This document shows positions 34,326-43,215 of a stretch of DNA of 59,269 nucleotides, one piece after another. Numbering within the stretch: the first letter of the stretch is position 1; the number at the start of each line of letters is the position of its first letter. Position numbers and translations under genes: made by a program. Location of the stretch: assembly GCA_944389065.1 (NCBI GenBank), contig CALXKZ010000036.1:1-59269 (forward strand), written 5' to 3'. This stretch comes from an uncultured Spirochaetaceae bacterium (GTDB lineage Bacteria; Spirochaetota; Spirochaetia; Sphaerochaetales; Sphaerochaetaceae). The notes beneath the pieces were generated by a model. That model was not told where the DNA came from and ran no database searches. It saw nothing but the letters and a program-made list of their open reading frames with translations.

Positions 34326-35783
34326 ATGGCAGAGGATAATTCCATAAAGGCAATATCATTCAAGGCGATACCCTGCGAAATAGATGGCAGATGGGCTGTA
34401 AGGATGGAAGCTGATGCGGATATAGCAGAAGATGGGGAATTCAGCATCGAGGGCGAGATACACAACGAAAGCACAGTCCGGACCGCAAGACTTGGAAAAG
34501 GAAGGCAGAGGATATCGCTGACAGTCTTCCCGGAGAATGTCGAACTGTGGTACCCGAAGGGCTATGGCTATCCGCATATATACCCTTGCTCAATGAAAAT
34601 CGGCCCATGGGTAGGGAACGCTGTCATCGGTTTTGCAAGGACATGCTGGGAAAATGGCTGGCTTTCAGTCAATGGAAGCAGGATATACATAAAAGCAGCA
34701 TACTGGAATGACACTGATGATGCAGAAAGAACAGTGAAAAGCGCCGCTGATGCCAACATGAATGCACTCATTGCTGATAATCCATCAGAAAAGCTGTATG
34801 CAGCGGCGGACAGGCTCGGGATAATGATACTGGGCCCGGCAGAGAACCCGTACCATCCCTCAGCTGTCAGGAATGGGATCAATATCCATCATCCGGACAT
34901 TTCCCCGGCGATCCAGCCCGCTCATCTGTTTTCCTGTGAAGAGGATAAGAAGAAGTGCATGGAAAGCCTCAGTTCCGATGGAAGCGGAAAGAAGACATTA
35001 TTCGGCATAGAGAAGCTTTTCCTCAGACCTTCGTCATTTGACAGGCTTATCTATCTTACCCAGCTCAGATCGGCCTTTGATGCCATAAATGCCGTTACCA
35101 CCGAGCGCATAAGAACAGGAGAATCAAAGGGAGCATCCATCGGGATACTCCGTGACAGCAGGATAATATCCGGCTCATCGCTGGCATCGGATGGAAGCTG
35201 GAAGATACTGCATTATGCAGCAAGACTCCTATATGCTCCGCTTTGCCCGCTTATGGCAATTGAAGGATCCAAGCTGAAGATCTATGCAATCAACAGCGGT
35301 GAAAAGGATGAGAAGATAGAGCTTTCAGTCAAGATCCGTGATTTCCATGGCGGCAAGAAGGATGCGAGGGAGTACTCTGCGGTGCTTAGAAGCATGGAGG
35401 CAAGGCTTTTTGATGAAATAGAGCTTGGCAGGATAATGCGCAATGAGTATTTCTGCTATGCAAAGCTCTCTACGAAGAACTCCCTCCGCGAACGGAATAT
35501 CCTTCTTGATATCCCATCCAGGCTCAAGCTCCAGGATCCGCACCTGAAAGCCGAATGCAGGAAGACAGGCCCCCGGTCGATATCGATAAAGCTGACTGCA
35601 GAGAAACCTGCATTCTACGTTGTCATCGATTCCGGTCCGATACGTGGAGTCTTCTCAGATAATCTGATATCGGTACGGCCCTCTGCTGAGAAGAATATCG
35701 TTTTCATGACAGAGGAAGAGGCCGATCTGGAGAAGTTCATTGATTCAATGAGGATAATGGACCTATACACAGCGATGTGCTAG
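34326..35783 (+). CDS. GH2 beta-mannosidase-like protein lacking the catalytic core
   Basis: The 485-residue protein resembles the flanks of GH2 beta-mannosidases, which are usually about 800 or more residues. An immunoglobulin-like part contains VELWYPKGYGYPHIYPCS; then SVNGSRIYIKAAYWNDTDDAERTV matches the start of the TIM barrel. SDGSWKILHYAARLLYAPLCP matches the barrel end, and the tail KLQDPHLKAECRKT...KPAFYVVIDSG matches the C-terminal Ig-like domain. The middle of the barrel is drastically shortened and I find neither the acid/base N-E nor the nucleophile E motif. The frame is open throughout, with promoter and ribosome-binding site, so it may be a kept non-enzymatic binder or a recently shrunken relic. 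Confidence 0.6.
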   Translation: MAEDNSIKAISFKAIPCEIDGRWAVRMEADADIAEDGEFSIEGEIHNESTVRTARLGKGRQRISLTVFPENVELWYPKGYGYPHIYPCSMKIGPWVGNAVIGFARTCWENGWLSVNGSRIYIKAAYWNDTDDAERTVKSAADANMNALIADNPSEKLYAAADRLGIMILGPAENPYHPSAVRNGINIHHPDISPAIQPAHLFSCEEDKKKCMESLSSDGSGKKTLFGIEKLFLRPSSFDRLIYLTQLRSAFDAINAVTTERIRTGESKGASIGILRDSRIISGSSLASDGSWKILHYAARLLYAPLCPLMAIEGSKLKIYAINSGEKDEKIELSVKIRDFHGGKKDAREYSAVLRSMEARLFDEIELGRIMRNEYFCYAKLSTKNSLRERNILLDIPSRLKLQDPHLKAECRKTGPRSISIKLTAEKPAFYVVIDSGPIRGVFSDNLISVRPSAEKNIVFMTEEEADLEKFIDSMRIMDLYTAMC

Positions 35784-36775
35784 AGCCTGATAACCTTCTC
35801 CCATACTTCGTCAATCACAGGGATTCCGTTTCTGAGGTTATCCTGGCGTACTCTATAGGAGTGCTCTCCCGGATAATATATCTTTCCTCCCTCTTCTGCA
35901 GGGAGGGATGACTCTGTATATTCGATTATCCTGGAAACAATCGCCTCCCCTTCATCCCCGATCAGAGAAGGACTGAATGCGACCATCACCTGCGTCAGAC
36001 CGGATTCGTGCCCCTGGGCTGAGATATCACCAACGGTATTGCCTCTGGAGAGGACAGAACCCAGAAGATCAAGCGCAAGCGAAAGCCCGCTGCCCTTATG
36101 AAATCCTATAGGAAGGCTGCGGCGTGTCTTCTCAACTGCCGCTGGATCATAGGTAAGCTCTCCATTCTCATCGTATCCGCCGGGGAAAGGCAGACGGCTG
36201 CCATTGAGCCTGTATAGCTCCAGCTTGCCGTAAGAGAACTGGGACATCGCTATATCGAGAACGAAATGCACTCCATTTTCCCTTGGAAGCGCAATGACAA
36301 GCGGATTATTGCCAAGCCGAGGCTCCTTTCCTCCCCAAGGAGGGAGATTGCCTATTGTATTTGTCCAGCATATGGATGCATAGCCTTTCATAGCTGCCCT
36401 TAATCCATATGTACCGCCTCTGAGCCAGTGGTTATTGTCTGCCAGTGCGACAACCCCAACCATATACTGCGATGCAAGCTCCATTGCCCTGTCAATCGCA
36501 ATCGCCGCATTCACAGGACCGAATCCGCGATGCCCATTCCAGCGTTCGAATGCTCCAAGACTCTCTATATTCTCAGCCTTTGCCTTGGGATCTATAGCAC
36601 CATCATCGACATCCCTGATGATACGGGGAAAGCGGTTCAGACCATGGGTATATACACCATCAAGGCTGTTATCGGCAAAGATGGAAGATGCTATCTCTGC
36701 ACCCTCACTGTCAAATCCATGTCTCTGGAGGATATCCCTGAATGTCTCTTTCATTACCTGATAAGGAATTCTCAT
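35780..36775 (-). CDS. dlgD: 2,3-diketo-L-gulonate reductase (Ldh_2 family)
   Basis: The 331-residue NAD(P)H oxidoreductase of the malate/L-lactate dehydrogenase type-2 fold is closest in my recollection to E. coli YiaK/DlgD, which reduces 2,3-diketo-L-gulonate in ascorbate and gulonate use. Shared segments include GVYTHGLNRFPRII, NNHWLRGGTYGLRAAMKGY, CWTNTIGNLPPWGGKEPRLGNNPL and FHKGSGLSLALDLLGS; the histidine in NHW is the expected active-site residue. The ATG overlaps the upstream RNA methyltransferase stop (ATGA). No other diketogulonate genes are near, so substrate remains inference from similarity. Confidence 0.82.
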   Translation of the reverse strand: MRIPYQVMKETFRDILQRHGFDSEGAEIASSIFADNSLDGVYTHGLNRFPRIIRDVDDGAIDPKAKAENIESLGAFERWNGHRGFGPVNAAIAIDRAMELASQYMVGVVALADNNHWLRGGTYGLRAAMKGYASICWTNTIGNLPPWGGKEPRLGNNPLVIALPRENGVHFVLDIAMSQFSYGKLELYRLNGSRLPFPGGYDENGELTYDPAAVEKTRRSLPIGFHKGSGLSLALDLLGSVLSRGNTVGDISAQGHESGLTQVMVAFSPSLIGDEGEAIVSRIIEYTESSLPAEEGGKIYYPGEHSYRVRQDNLRNGIPVIDEVWEKVIRL

Positions 36776-37917
36776 AAGCCCTTCCTCCTCTCAAGAAGAT
36801 ACGCACTCTCCTCATGCCCCGATCCGGGATAGAAATCAAAGACCTGGGCCTTTGATACCCCATAGCCCTCAATGCATTTCAGGTCCCGTGCTGCTGTAAC
36901 GGAATTGCATGATATATATATTATTCTTTCCGGCCTCCATGAAGAGATGAGAGAGCATGTATCTTTTCCCAGCCCTGTGCGCGGAGGATCAACGATGACT
37001 GTATCAGCCCGCTTGCCGCACTTCCTTCCCCATGAAAGAGCATCAGATGCAAAGGAATGCGCTGATGGGGCATTCTTCCTTGAGAGCGTAAGGCAGCGCT
37101 TATCCCGCTCAACGGCATATACAGTCCTCCCACTGCCTTCAAAAAGCGCAGAGAATGTCCCGACGCCGCTATATAGATCCATTATCGTGCTTCCAACAGC
37201 ATTCTCCCGGACGAAATCAAAAAGCGCGGGCAGAAGCGATGGATTGGATTGGAAGAAAACATCTCCAGCCACAAAATACCTTATGCCACCGACTGTCATA
37301 GTGACAGATCTGTCTGAGAATGTCACTTCATCATCCCCATCGAATGCTCTTACCTCAGCAATTCCCGTATCTCTGTCGATCTCACCGCGGAACATTGCCG
37401 CCCTTCCTTCTTCAAAGAGCTTATTCCCCTCACAAAGAAGACCGGAAAGCCTTTCTGTAAGCATAGGGCAATACTCTGTATGGACTATCGAAGATGAACA
37501 CTTTGCAAGAAATCCCCAGTTCCTGCTTCTCAGGTCAACATGGAAACGGGCTCTGTGACGATAGCCGCTGAAAGCTCCATAGACCGGCGGAATGAATACA
37601 GGAAGATCCTCAATGCCCGCAATACGCCTGAGGTTATCCTTGACTATCTCCTCCTTCAATGCAGCGCTGTCCTTCTCATCGACGATCTGGAATGAGCATC
37701 CGCCGCAAACGCCATAATATGGACAGACAGGAGAGCGGCGCATCGAAGATGGCTCCAGGACCGCAGTGCAGTCAGCCATGGCATAGCCATTGTGCTCCTC
37801 CCTGACAGAATATTCGACAACCTCCCCAGGCAGAGCCCCTTCGATGAAGATTGCCCTTCCCCCATCATGGGCGAATCCCAATGCATCTGATACGATCTTC
37901 TCAATCTTTACAGCCAT
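36772..37917 (-). CDS. 23S rRNA (uracil-5)-methyltransferase, TrmA/RlmD family
   Basis: The 381-residue SAM-dependent RNA methyltransferase has an N-terminal TRAM-like part and the iron-sulfur cysteines CPYYGVCGGC near residue 65-74, with a further C in EYCPML. The methyltransferase domain shows DLYSGVGTFSALF (SAM), DPPRTGLG and the catalytic cysteine in IIYISCNSVTAARDL. It methylates uracil C5 in rRNA (U747 or U1939 by analogy) or possibly tRNA; the exact site is not readable. It overlaps pepF by 10 bases upstream and dlgD by four downstream. Confidence 0.88.
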   Translation of the reverse strand: MAVKIEKIVSDALGFAHDGGRAIFIEGALPGEVVEYSVREEHNGYAMADCTAVLEPSSMRRSPVCPYYGVCGGCSFQIVDEKDSAALKEEIVKDNLRRIAGIEDLPVFIPPVYGAFSGYRHRARFHVDLRSRNWGFLAKCSSSIVHTEYCPMLTERLSGLLCEGNKLFEEGRAAMFRGEIDRDTGIAEVRAFDGDDEVTFSDRSVTMTVGGIRYFVAGDVFFQSNPSLLPALFDFVRENAVGSTIMDLYSGVGTFSALFEGSGRTVYAVERDKRCLTLSRKNAPSAHSFASDALSWGRKCGKRADTVIVDPPRTGLGKDTCSLISSWRPERIIYISCNSVTAARDLKCIEGYGVSKAQVFDFYPGSGHEESAYLLERRKGL

Positions 37918-39590
37918 CTAGCAAGCCTCTCTACGTATAATGAGATGAAATTGATACCTGACATCCAGAATTCCTTGCTCGATATATCCATGCCGATGGA
38001 AGATGCAGCATCCTCTGCTCTCATTCTTCCGGTATTCATAAGAAGCTCACGGTAAACCAGCGGGAATCCATTCTCTTTTCGTCTCATGAAAAGGGAAAGC
38101 GCAAAGAGCTCTCCGAATGCATACGGATAGTTATAGTAGGAGAAATCAGCAGAATAGTAATGGGACTTCACAGCCCACATATATGGATGCTTCTCCGAAA
38201 GAGCATTCCCATATGCCCTGCACTGCGCTTCCAGCATCATATCAGAACAGGCATCGGCACTCAGAACGCCATCGCCGGCTCTTTCGAAAGCACTCTTCTC
38301 AAACAGATATCTTGAATATATGTCCACAACAGTCTGTGCTGCAGAAGTCAGGAACTGATCTATAGCGACTATCCTCTCCTCCTTTCCCTTTTCCTCTGAG
38401 AGGATATGCTCGAAGACAAGCTTCTCGGAGAATGTGGATGCAGTCTCGGCAAGAGTCATCGGATAAGATGAAAGCGATACAGGGAGGCCAGAGAGCACAT
38501 GATCATGATATGCATGGCCCAGCTCATGGCTGAGAGTGAGGACGCTATCATAAGAGCCATCGAAGTTCATGAATACACGGCTTTCTCCGCAAAGCGGGAA
38601 ATATGCATCATACGCACCGCCCGCCTTTCCTTCATGCATCAGGGCATCAACCCATCCTGCGTCCATAGCCATCCTGGCAAACCTGCCGATTTCATCGGAG
38701 AAACCGGAAAATGACGATACGACGATATCCGAAGCTTCCTGGAATGAATAGCTGCGGCCGCCGGATCCTACAGGAGCGAAAAGATCATAGAAAGAGAAAT
38801 CTGACAAGCCCAGAAGCCTTGCCTTTATTCCAAAGTATTCATGGAATACAGGAAGCGATTCCTCTATGGCCTTGATGAGCGCGCTGAATGTGCTTTCCGT
38901 GATTCTTGACTGGAACAGGGATCTGGCAAGCGGGCTTTTCCAGCCACGCTTTCCATCAAGAGCCAGCACAGTCCCCTTCACACCTGACAATGCATATGCG
39001 AACGAAGGTGCATGAGTCTTCAGAAGAGCAATCTCCCTTTCGAAAGCACTCTTCCTCACATTCCTGTCGCCGGACATGGCAAGGGCTCTCAGAGAAGCAA
39101 GTGTGGTTCCATCACTGATTGAAGATGCAAGAAGTTCCTGAAGATGCTCCCACAGCGAAGATCCTGATATCGCGAGATCAGCAGCAAGCGCTTCCTCTTC
39201 TGCGCTCATCAGATGGTGCTTTGCCTCTCTCAGTTCAGATGCAATGAAGCCGTATCCATCAGGAACAGGCCCATCGTCAGGGAACGCCCTGATGAAAGCA
39301 TCCTCTGCCTTGCTGAATTCAGCTTCCGCCTTCTCTGCTGCAGAGAGGGCACGGAGATAGTCTGGATCAGAAGTGTCCGTAGAGAGCAATGCCGATGCAT
39401 ATGATGTCAGATTCATCGCTATCGCAAGTCCCCTGTCACGCAATGCGATAAGTTCGGAGACAGATGCTTTCCCCGCAGCATCCTTAAGCTCTCTTCCGAT
39501 CGCTCCAAGCCTCTCTATATCATCAGAAAACCTATCCGATAAGGGAGAAGGATAGATTGAAGTCATATTCCACTGTGGTACATTGTCCAT
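37908..39590 (-). CDS. pepF: Oligoendopeptidase F (M3B peptidase)
   Basis: The 560-residue cytoplasmic zinc peptidase cleaves short peptides. The zinc site is HELGH at 355-359 within TLSHELGHAYHDH, with the third ligand E in LAETASTFSE (about 381). The C-terminal NYPYAFGELFALSLF segment is typical of the family. The N-terminus WNMTSIYPS matches the common DLSSLYPS start, which supports ATG 39590. That ATG lies six bases after an extended -10 and has no Shine-Dalgarno. First gene of the pepF-methyltransferase-dlgD operon. Confidence 0.93.
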   Translation of the reverse strand: MDNVPQWNMTSIYPSPLSDRFSDDIERLGAIGRELKDAAGKASVSELIALRDRGLAIAMNLTSYASALLSTDTSDPDYLRALSAAEKAEAEFSKAEDAFIRAFPDDGPVPDGYGFIASELREAKHHLMSAEEEALAADLAISGSSLWEHLQELLASSISDGTTLASLRALAMSGDRNVRKSAFEREIALLKTHAPSFAYALSGVKGTVLALDGKRGWKSPLARSLFQSRITESTFSALIKAIEESLPVFHEYFGIKARLLGLSDFSFYDLFAPVGSGGRSYSFQEASDIVVSSFSGFSDEIGRFARMAMDAGWVDALMHEGKAGGAYDAYFPLCGESRVFMNFDGSYDSVLTLSHELGHAYHDHVLSGLPVSLSSYPMTLAETASTFSEKLVFEHILSEEKGKEERIVAIDQFLTSAAQTVVDIYSRYLFEKSAFERAGDGVLSADACSDMMLEAQCRAYGNALSEKHPYMWAVKSHYYSADFSYYNYPYAFGELFALSLFMRRKENGFPLVYRELLMNTGRMRAEDAASSIGMDISSKEFWMSGINFISLYVERLARWL

Positions 39591-39596
39591 AGCTGA

Positions 39597-39605
39597 ATAA
39601 TACCA
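39597..39605 (-). promoter_or_regulatory. Leaderless-type promoter of the pepF operon
   Basis: TGGTATTAT on the minus strand, an extended -10; six bases (39591-39596) separate it from the ATG. It overlaps the end of the upstream ATPase gene. Confidence 0.55.
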
Positions 39606-40166
39606 TCAGGCCAGTCTGATAGTGAAGTCTGTCCCCAATAACGCAAGATCCTCTTCATCATGGGTTATAAAGAGCATTGTGCGTCCGCGCCTGAAACGCA
39701 TAATCCTATCTGCTGCAGCGATCCTTGAGTCATCGTCAAGAGCCCTGAATGGCTCATCCAGGAAAAGGGTATCACCATCAAGAAGCATGAAGCGGGCAAG
39801 TGCAAGCTTTCGCTTCATTCCTCCGGAGAGCGCAGAGACTGTCTTCCCCCTCTCCTCCTCCAATCCTGCTTCCTCAAGCCTTTCCATTGCGGTCCTGCGG
39901 TCAGGAGCGACGAGCAGCATATTTGATAGAACAGAGATATTTTCCACAAGCCTGTCTTCCTGGAAAAGAACCAGAGGATGCGATGGCGGATCGTCAATGC
40001 ATCCATCATAGTCATGATCGAGGCCTGAAAGAATACGAAGAAGCGTCGTCTTCCCCGATCCTGATGGTCCTAAGAGCGCAGTGCATTTCCCTTCAGGAAT
40101 CCCATAGTGCTCATCTGAGAATATGACCTCATCTCCAAAGGCCTTCCTTCTTATGAAAGCATTCAT
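39606..40166 (-). CDS. NitT/TauT-type ABC importer ATPase, short
   Basis: The 186-residue ATPase has Walker A GPSGSGKTT, the signature LSGGMKRKLALARFM, Walker B LFLDEPFRALDDDSR and H-loop FITHDEEDLALL. The length is short for the group (usually about 230-260), with trimmed N-terminal and helical parts, but every catalytic motif is present. Its ATG overlaps the permease stop (ATGA). It serves with the permease and binding protein upstream in the same operon. Confidence 0.88.
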   Translation of the reverse strand: MNAFIRRKAFGDEVIFSDEHYGIPEGKCTALLGPSGSGKTTLLRILSGLDHDYDGCIDDPPSHPLVLFQEDRLVENISVLSNMLLVAPDRRTAMERLEEAGLEEERGKTVSALSGGMKRKLALARFMLLDGDTLFLDEPFRALDDDSRIAAADRIMRFRRGRTMLFITHDEEDLALLGTDFTIRLA

Positions 40167-40963
40167 CCCGCTATCCTCCTTGCCAGCATCGAGAAAATGA
40201 AAAGGAAGAAGCGCTCAAAGGCAAAAGCCAGGACAATTACTGTCACGGTCCAGGCAAAGAGATCAGGGGTTGAGAGGTATATCTTTGCCTCATATACTCT
40301 CTCCCCGATGGATCCAGAAGGAAGGGCGATTACCTCTGCCGCTATACCGCTCTTCCAGCTAAGCCCGAGCGCGATGGAAAGCGAAGAGAGGAAATACGGG
40401 AGAACAGATGGGATATAGATATACCGTAAGCGCTTTATTCTCCTTATACAGTAGGCATTGGCCATCTCCATCAGATTCCTGTCGATCTCATCAATTCCTT
40501 TCAGGACATTCGTATATACGATTGGAAAGACCATCATTGATGATATAAGCACAGAAAGATTCCGGGAGGATACCCATACAAGAGCAAGTATGACGATGGA
40601 AGCGACAGGAGTGGCACGCATTATCCTGACAATGGGGTCAAGAACAATCCTGACTGCCATGCTTGAGGACGATAAGAGAGCCATCACAAGCGCTGCGGCA
40701 ATGGATATGATGAATCCTAGAAGAATCCTGGATAGCGTGAATGCCAGAGACTGCCAGAACTGAATATGGCTTACAAGAATCAGAAGCCGTGAGATGACAC
40801 TCCATGGCGAAGGGAGGAACAGATCCTCCCCTATAATGATGGAAGCCATCCACCAGACAGCTATCCAGAAAGCAATCGCAATGCCCTTAAGGGTGCTACT
40901 GGATAAAGTAGAAATCTTCAAGTGGAGCACTGCCTCCGACTGATTGCGGATTCTGCACTTCAA
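40163..40963 (-). CDS. NitT/TauT-type ABC importer permease
   Basis: The membrane subunit of 250-266 residues has six helices and the EAA-type loop DRNLMEMANAYCIRRIKRLRYIYIPSVLPY. The helix WIAVWWMASIIIGEDLFLPSPWSV matches the SsuC/TauC group. The start is unclear: the open frame begins at a TTG at 40963, overlapping the binding-protein gene by 68 bases, while a TTG at 40921 has CGGAGG 11 bases upstream. No in-frame ATG fits. Confidence 0.85.
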   Translation of the reverse strand: MKCRIRNQSEAVLHLKISTLSSSTLKGIAIAFWIAVWWMASIIIGEDLFLPSPWSVISRLLILVSHIQFWQSLAFTLSRILLGFIISIAAALVMALLSSSSMAVRIVLDPIVRIMRATPVASIVILALVWVSSRNLSVLISSMMVFPIVYTNVLKGIDEIDRNLMEMANAYCIRRIKRLRYIYIPSVLPYFLSSLSIALGLSWKSGIAAEVIALPSGSIGERVYEAKIYLSTPDLFAWTVTVIVLAFAFERFFLFIFSMLARRIAG

Positions 40964-41840
40964 GCACCGACAGATAGAATGAAAGGGCCTTTCTCATCTC
41001 CTCTCCGTCAATCATGACTATATTGCAATATGGTATTGCTGCTTCAGCGGCCTTCTCTGGAACGATTCCGTATGATGCGATGACAGCAGGGGCAGCGGGA
41101 TCATTGTTCACAAAGTCCACGGACTGAGCGTAATCGGAAAGGAATGCATCTACCGCATCCTTATGGTTTTCTGCAAATTCCCTGCTTAGTATCGTCACTC
41201 CTGTGATAAGACCAAGGCCTGCTGAATCAAGCCAGAGCTGATTGAGATCAAGCGCTATCCTGATCGATGGATCGGAAAGCACAGCAGTAGATGCAAATGG
41301 CTGGGGAAGCATTGCAACCGCTTCCTTATTGCTTCTGAGCGCCGCAACGCATTCAGCATGCTCGCTCTTCCACTCAATGAAGACATCCCGGCCAGCTTCC
41401 AGACCATTGGCTGAAAGGACATATTCAAGGGCATATTCAGGAGTTGCGCCCTTTCCTGCCGAGTAAATTGTCCTTCCTCTGAGATCCTCTATGGAATGCA
41501 CGCTCTCCCCACGCTCTGCAATATAGAGAACGCCGAGGGTGTTTATCGCAAGAGCCTGGACCTTTCCTTCTGTTCTTCTGTAAAGCACTGAAGCAAGATT
41601 GGCTGGTATAGCAGCTATATCCACATCGCCTCTGACAACAAGCGGGACTACAGCATCAGGAGAGCCTTCAAGGGTGAATTCATAGCTGTTCCCATTCACC
41701 GGGCCATCTTCAGCTTTCTGCATCAGACCGCATAATCCCATTGCTGTCGGACCTCTCATTGCTGCGATACGGATATTCTCAGCAGAAACAGGGAAGAGCA
41801 TCAGAATCAGAAAAAGCACAGGAAAAAAGATCTTCTTCAT
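40896..41840 (-). CDS. NitT/TauT-type ABC importer binding protein
   Basis: The 314-residue periplasmic protein has a signal peptide MKKIFFPVLFLILMLFPVSA cleaved before ENIRIA. It has the NMT1/ThiY-like fold: IRIAAMRGPTAMGLCGLM, GSPDAVVPLVVRGDVDIAAIPANLASVLY and RGRTIYSAGKGATPEYALEYVL. Ligands of relatives include thiamine precursors, sulfonates and nitrate; none can be assigned here. GAGGAGG lies six bases before the ATG, and a TATAAT with a TAGACC -35 (17-base spacing) sits just upstream, so the operon has its own promoter after the response regulator. Confidence 0.85.
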   Translation of the reverse strand: MKKIFFPVLFLILMLFPVSAENIRIAAMRGPTAMGLCGLMQKAEDGPVNGNSYEFTLEGSPDAVVPLVVRGDVDIAAIPANLASVLYRRTEGKVQALAINTLGVLYIAERGESVHSIEDLRGRTIYSAGKGATPEYALEYVLSANGLEAGRDVFIEWKSEHAECVAALRSNKEAVAMLPQPFASTAVLSDPSIRIALDLNQLWLDSAGLGLITGVTILSREFAENHKDAVDAFLSDYAQSVDFVNNDPAAPAVIASYGIVPEKAAEAAIPYCNIVMIDGEEMRKALSFYLSVLEVQNPQSVGGSAPLEDFYFIQ

Positions 41841-41857
41841 TTGAACCTCCTCGATGG

Positions 41858-41886
41858 ATTATAGCGTGATGGCGGATACAGGTCTA
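41858..41886 (-). promoter_or_regulatory. Promoter of the NitT/TauT-type importer
   Basis: On the minus strand TAGACC (41886-41881), 17-base spacer, TATAAT (41863-41858), in the 46-base gap after the response-regulator gene. Confidence 0.6.
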
Positions 41887-43215
41887 TCAGAGATCGATTC
41901 CATACTCCTGTATTTTGGTTATCAATGTACGCCTCGATATTCCAAGCTCCTCTGCGCTTCTTGTCCTGTTTCCTTCCCATCTATGAAGAGAACGGATTAT
42001 CGCATTGCGCTCTATATCCCTGAGCGATTCTGCTTCTGCCACAGTCCCTGCTTCCTTGCTGGGCTCATGGCCAAGAGAATGCCTCAGATCCAGATCCCTG
42101 AGTTCTATCATATCTGAATCAGCGAATATCATGGCACGTTCAATGACATTCTCAAGCTCTCTGACGTTTCCGTAGAATGGATGCTGGGACAATGCCTCAA
42201 TGGCATCCGGAGCAAAGCCCTTTATCCGCATGCCCATGTTCTCGGAATACTTCGCAAGAATCGCCTGTGCCAGTACAGGTATATCTGAGGGACGTTCTCT
42301 GAGAGGCGGGATGCGTATCCTGACTACATTGAGTCTGTAGAAGAGATCCTCCCGGAAAGTTCCTTCACGGACCATATCCTCAAGGTTCCTGTTCGTTGCT
42401 GCTACGATCCTGGCATTGATAGGTATCTCTGACGTGCCGCCCAGTCTTGTGATCTTCTTCTCCTGGAGCACACGGAGGATCTTGACCTGCAGAGCTGCAG
42501 GCATATCACCGATCTCATCCAGAAAAAGAGTCCCTCCCGAAGCAAGCTCAAATAGCCCTGGTTTACGTCCGTCAGCCCCTGTGAATGCGCCTTTTTCATA
42601 CCCGAACAGCTCTGACTCTATAAGGTTCTCAGGAACACCTCCGATATTTATCGCCATGAAAGGACCGGAAGATACGGATGATAGATCATGGATCATCCTG
42701 GCAGCGACCTCCTTTCCGGTCCCTGACTCTCCTGTAATGAGAACAGTAGCCTGAGATGGAGCGATACGCTCGATTATCCTGCGGATCTGTTCAGCAGAGC
42801 TGCTTGCGCCAATAAATCCCTCTCCCTTTCTCTCCCCTTCAGCAGCATTTATCAGATTCTGGGCTTTTATCAGGCCCTTGAGCTTTATCAGAAGCTCATC
42901 CGGGTCAAAAGGCTTGACAAGATAATCATCAGCCCCTTCCTTGAGCGCTGTCACCGCATCGTTTATATCTCCATGTGCGCTGATCATCACTACAGGTACC
43001 CTGAACCCCTCACCGCGTATCCATCTGAGCAGGGAAAGCCCATCAAGACCGGGCATCCTGAGATCAGCAATCACCGCATCATAGCGCTCTTCTGACATCA
43101 TCCTCTGGGCAGATAATCCATTCTCTGCTCCATCCGAATCGATGCCCTCCAGCTTCAGCAGCCTTTTCAGCAGTTTCCTGATATTCTCCTCGTCATCACA
43201 GATCAGAACTTTCAA
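41887..43215 (-). CDS. Sigma-54-dependent response regulator (NtrC family)
   Basis: The 442-residue transcription activator has a receiver domain (1-120) with acidic CDDEEN and phospho-site D in VIADLRMPG. The AAA+ domain (about 140-380) has Walker A GESGTGKE, the sigma-54 contact loop GAFTGA and Walker B GGTLFLDEIGDM. A Fis-type HTH lies at the C-terminus (NRTRSAEELGISRRTLI). All motifs needed for sigma-54 activation are present. It overlaps the sensor kinase by ATGA. Its target promoters are unknown; I saw no clear -24/-12 site in the window. Confidence 0.93.
   Translation of the reverse strand: MKVLICDDEENIRKLLKRLLKLEGIDSDGAENGLSAQRMMSEERYDAVIADLRMPGLDGLSLLRWIRGEGFRVPVVMISAHGDINDAVTALKEGADDYLVKPFDPDELLIKLKGLIKAQNLINAAEGERKGEGFIGASSSAEQIRRIIERIAPSQATVLITGESGTGKEVAARMIHDLSSVSSGPFMAINIGGVPENLIESELFGYEKGAFTGADGRKPGLFELASGGTLFLDEIGDMPAALQVKILRVLQEKKITRLGGTSEIPINARIVAATNRNLEDMVREGTFREDLFYRLNVVRIRIPPLRERPSDIPVLAQAILAKYSENMGMRIKGFAPDAIEALSQHPFYGNVRELENVIERAMIFADSDMIELRDLDLRHSLGHEPSKEAGTVAEAESLRDIERNAIIRSLHRWEGNRTRSAEELGISRRTLITKIQEYGIDL

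Noticed and set aside
36872..37558. 228-codon plus-strand frame inside the RNA methyltransferase
   Set aside because: Antisense to a gene with intact iron-sulfur and catalytic cysteines; no start signal or domain.
41841..41886. TPP riboswitch before the NitT/TauT-type importer
   Set aside because: The 46-base gap is too short and contains a plain promoter and ribosome-binding site.
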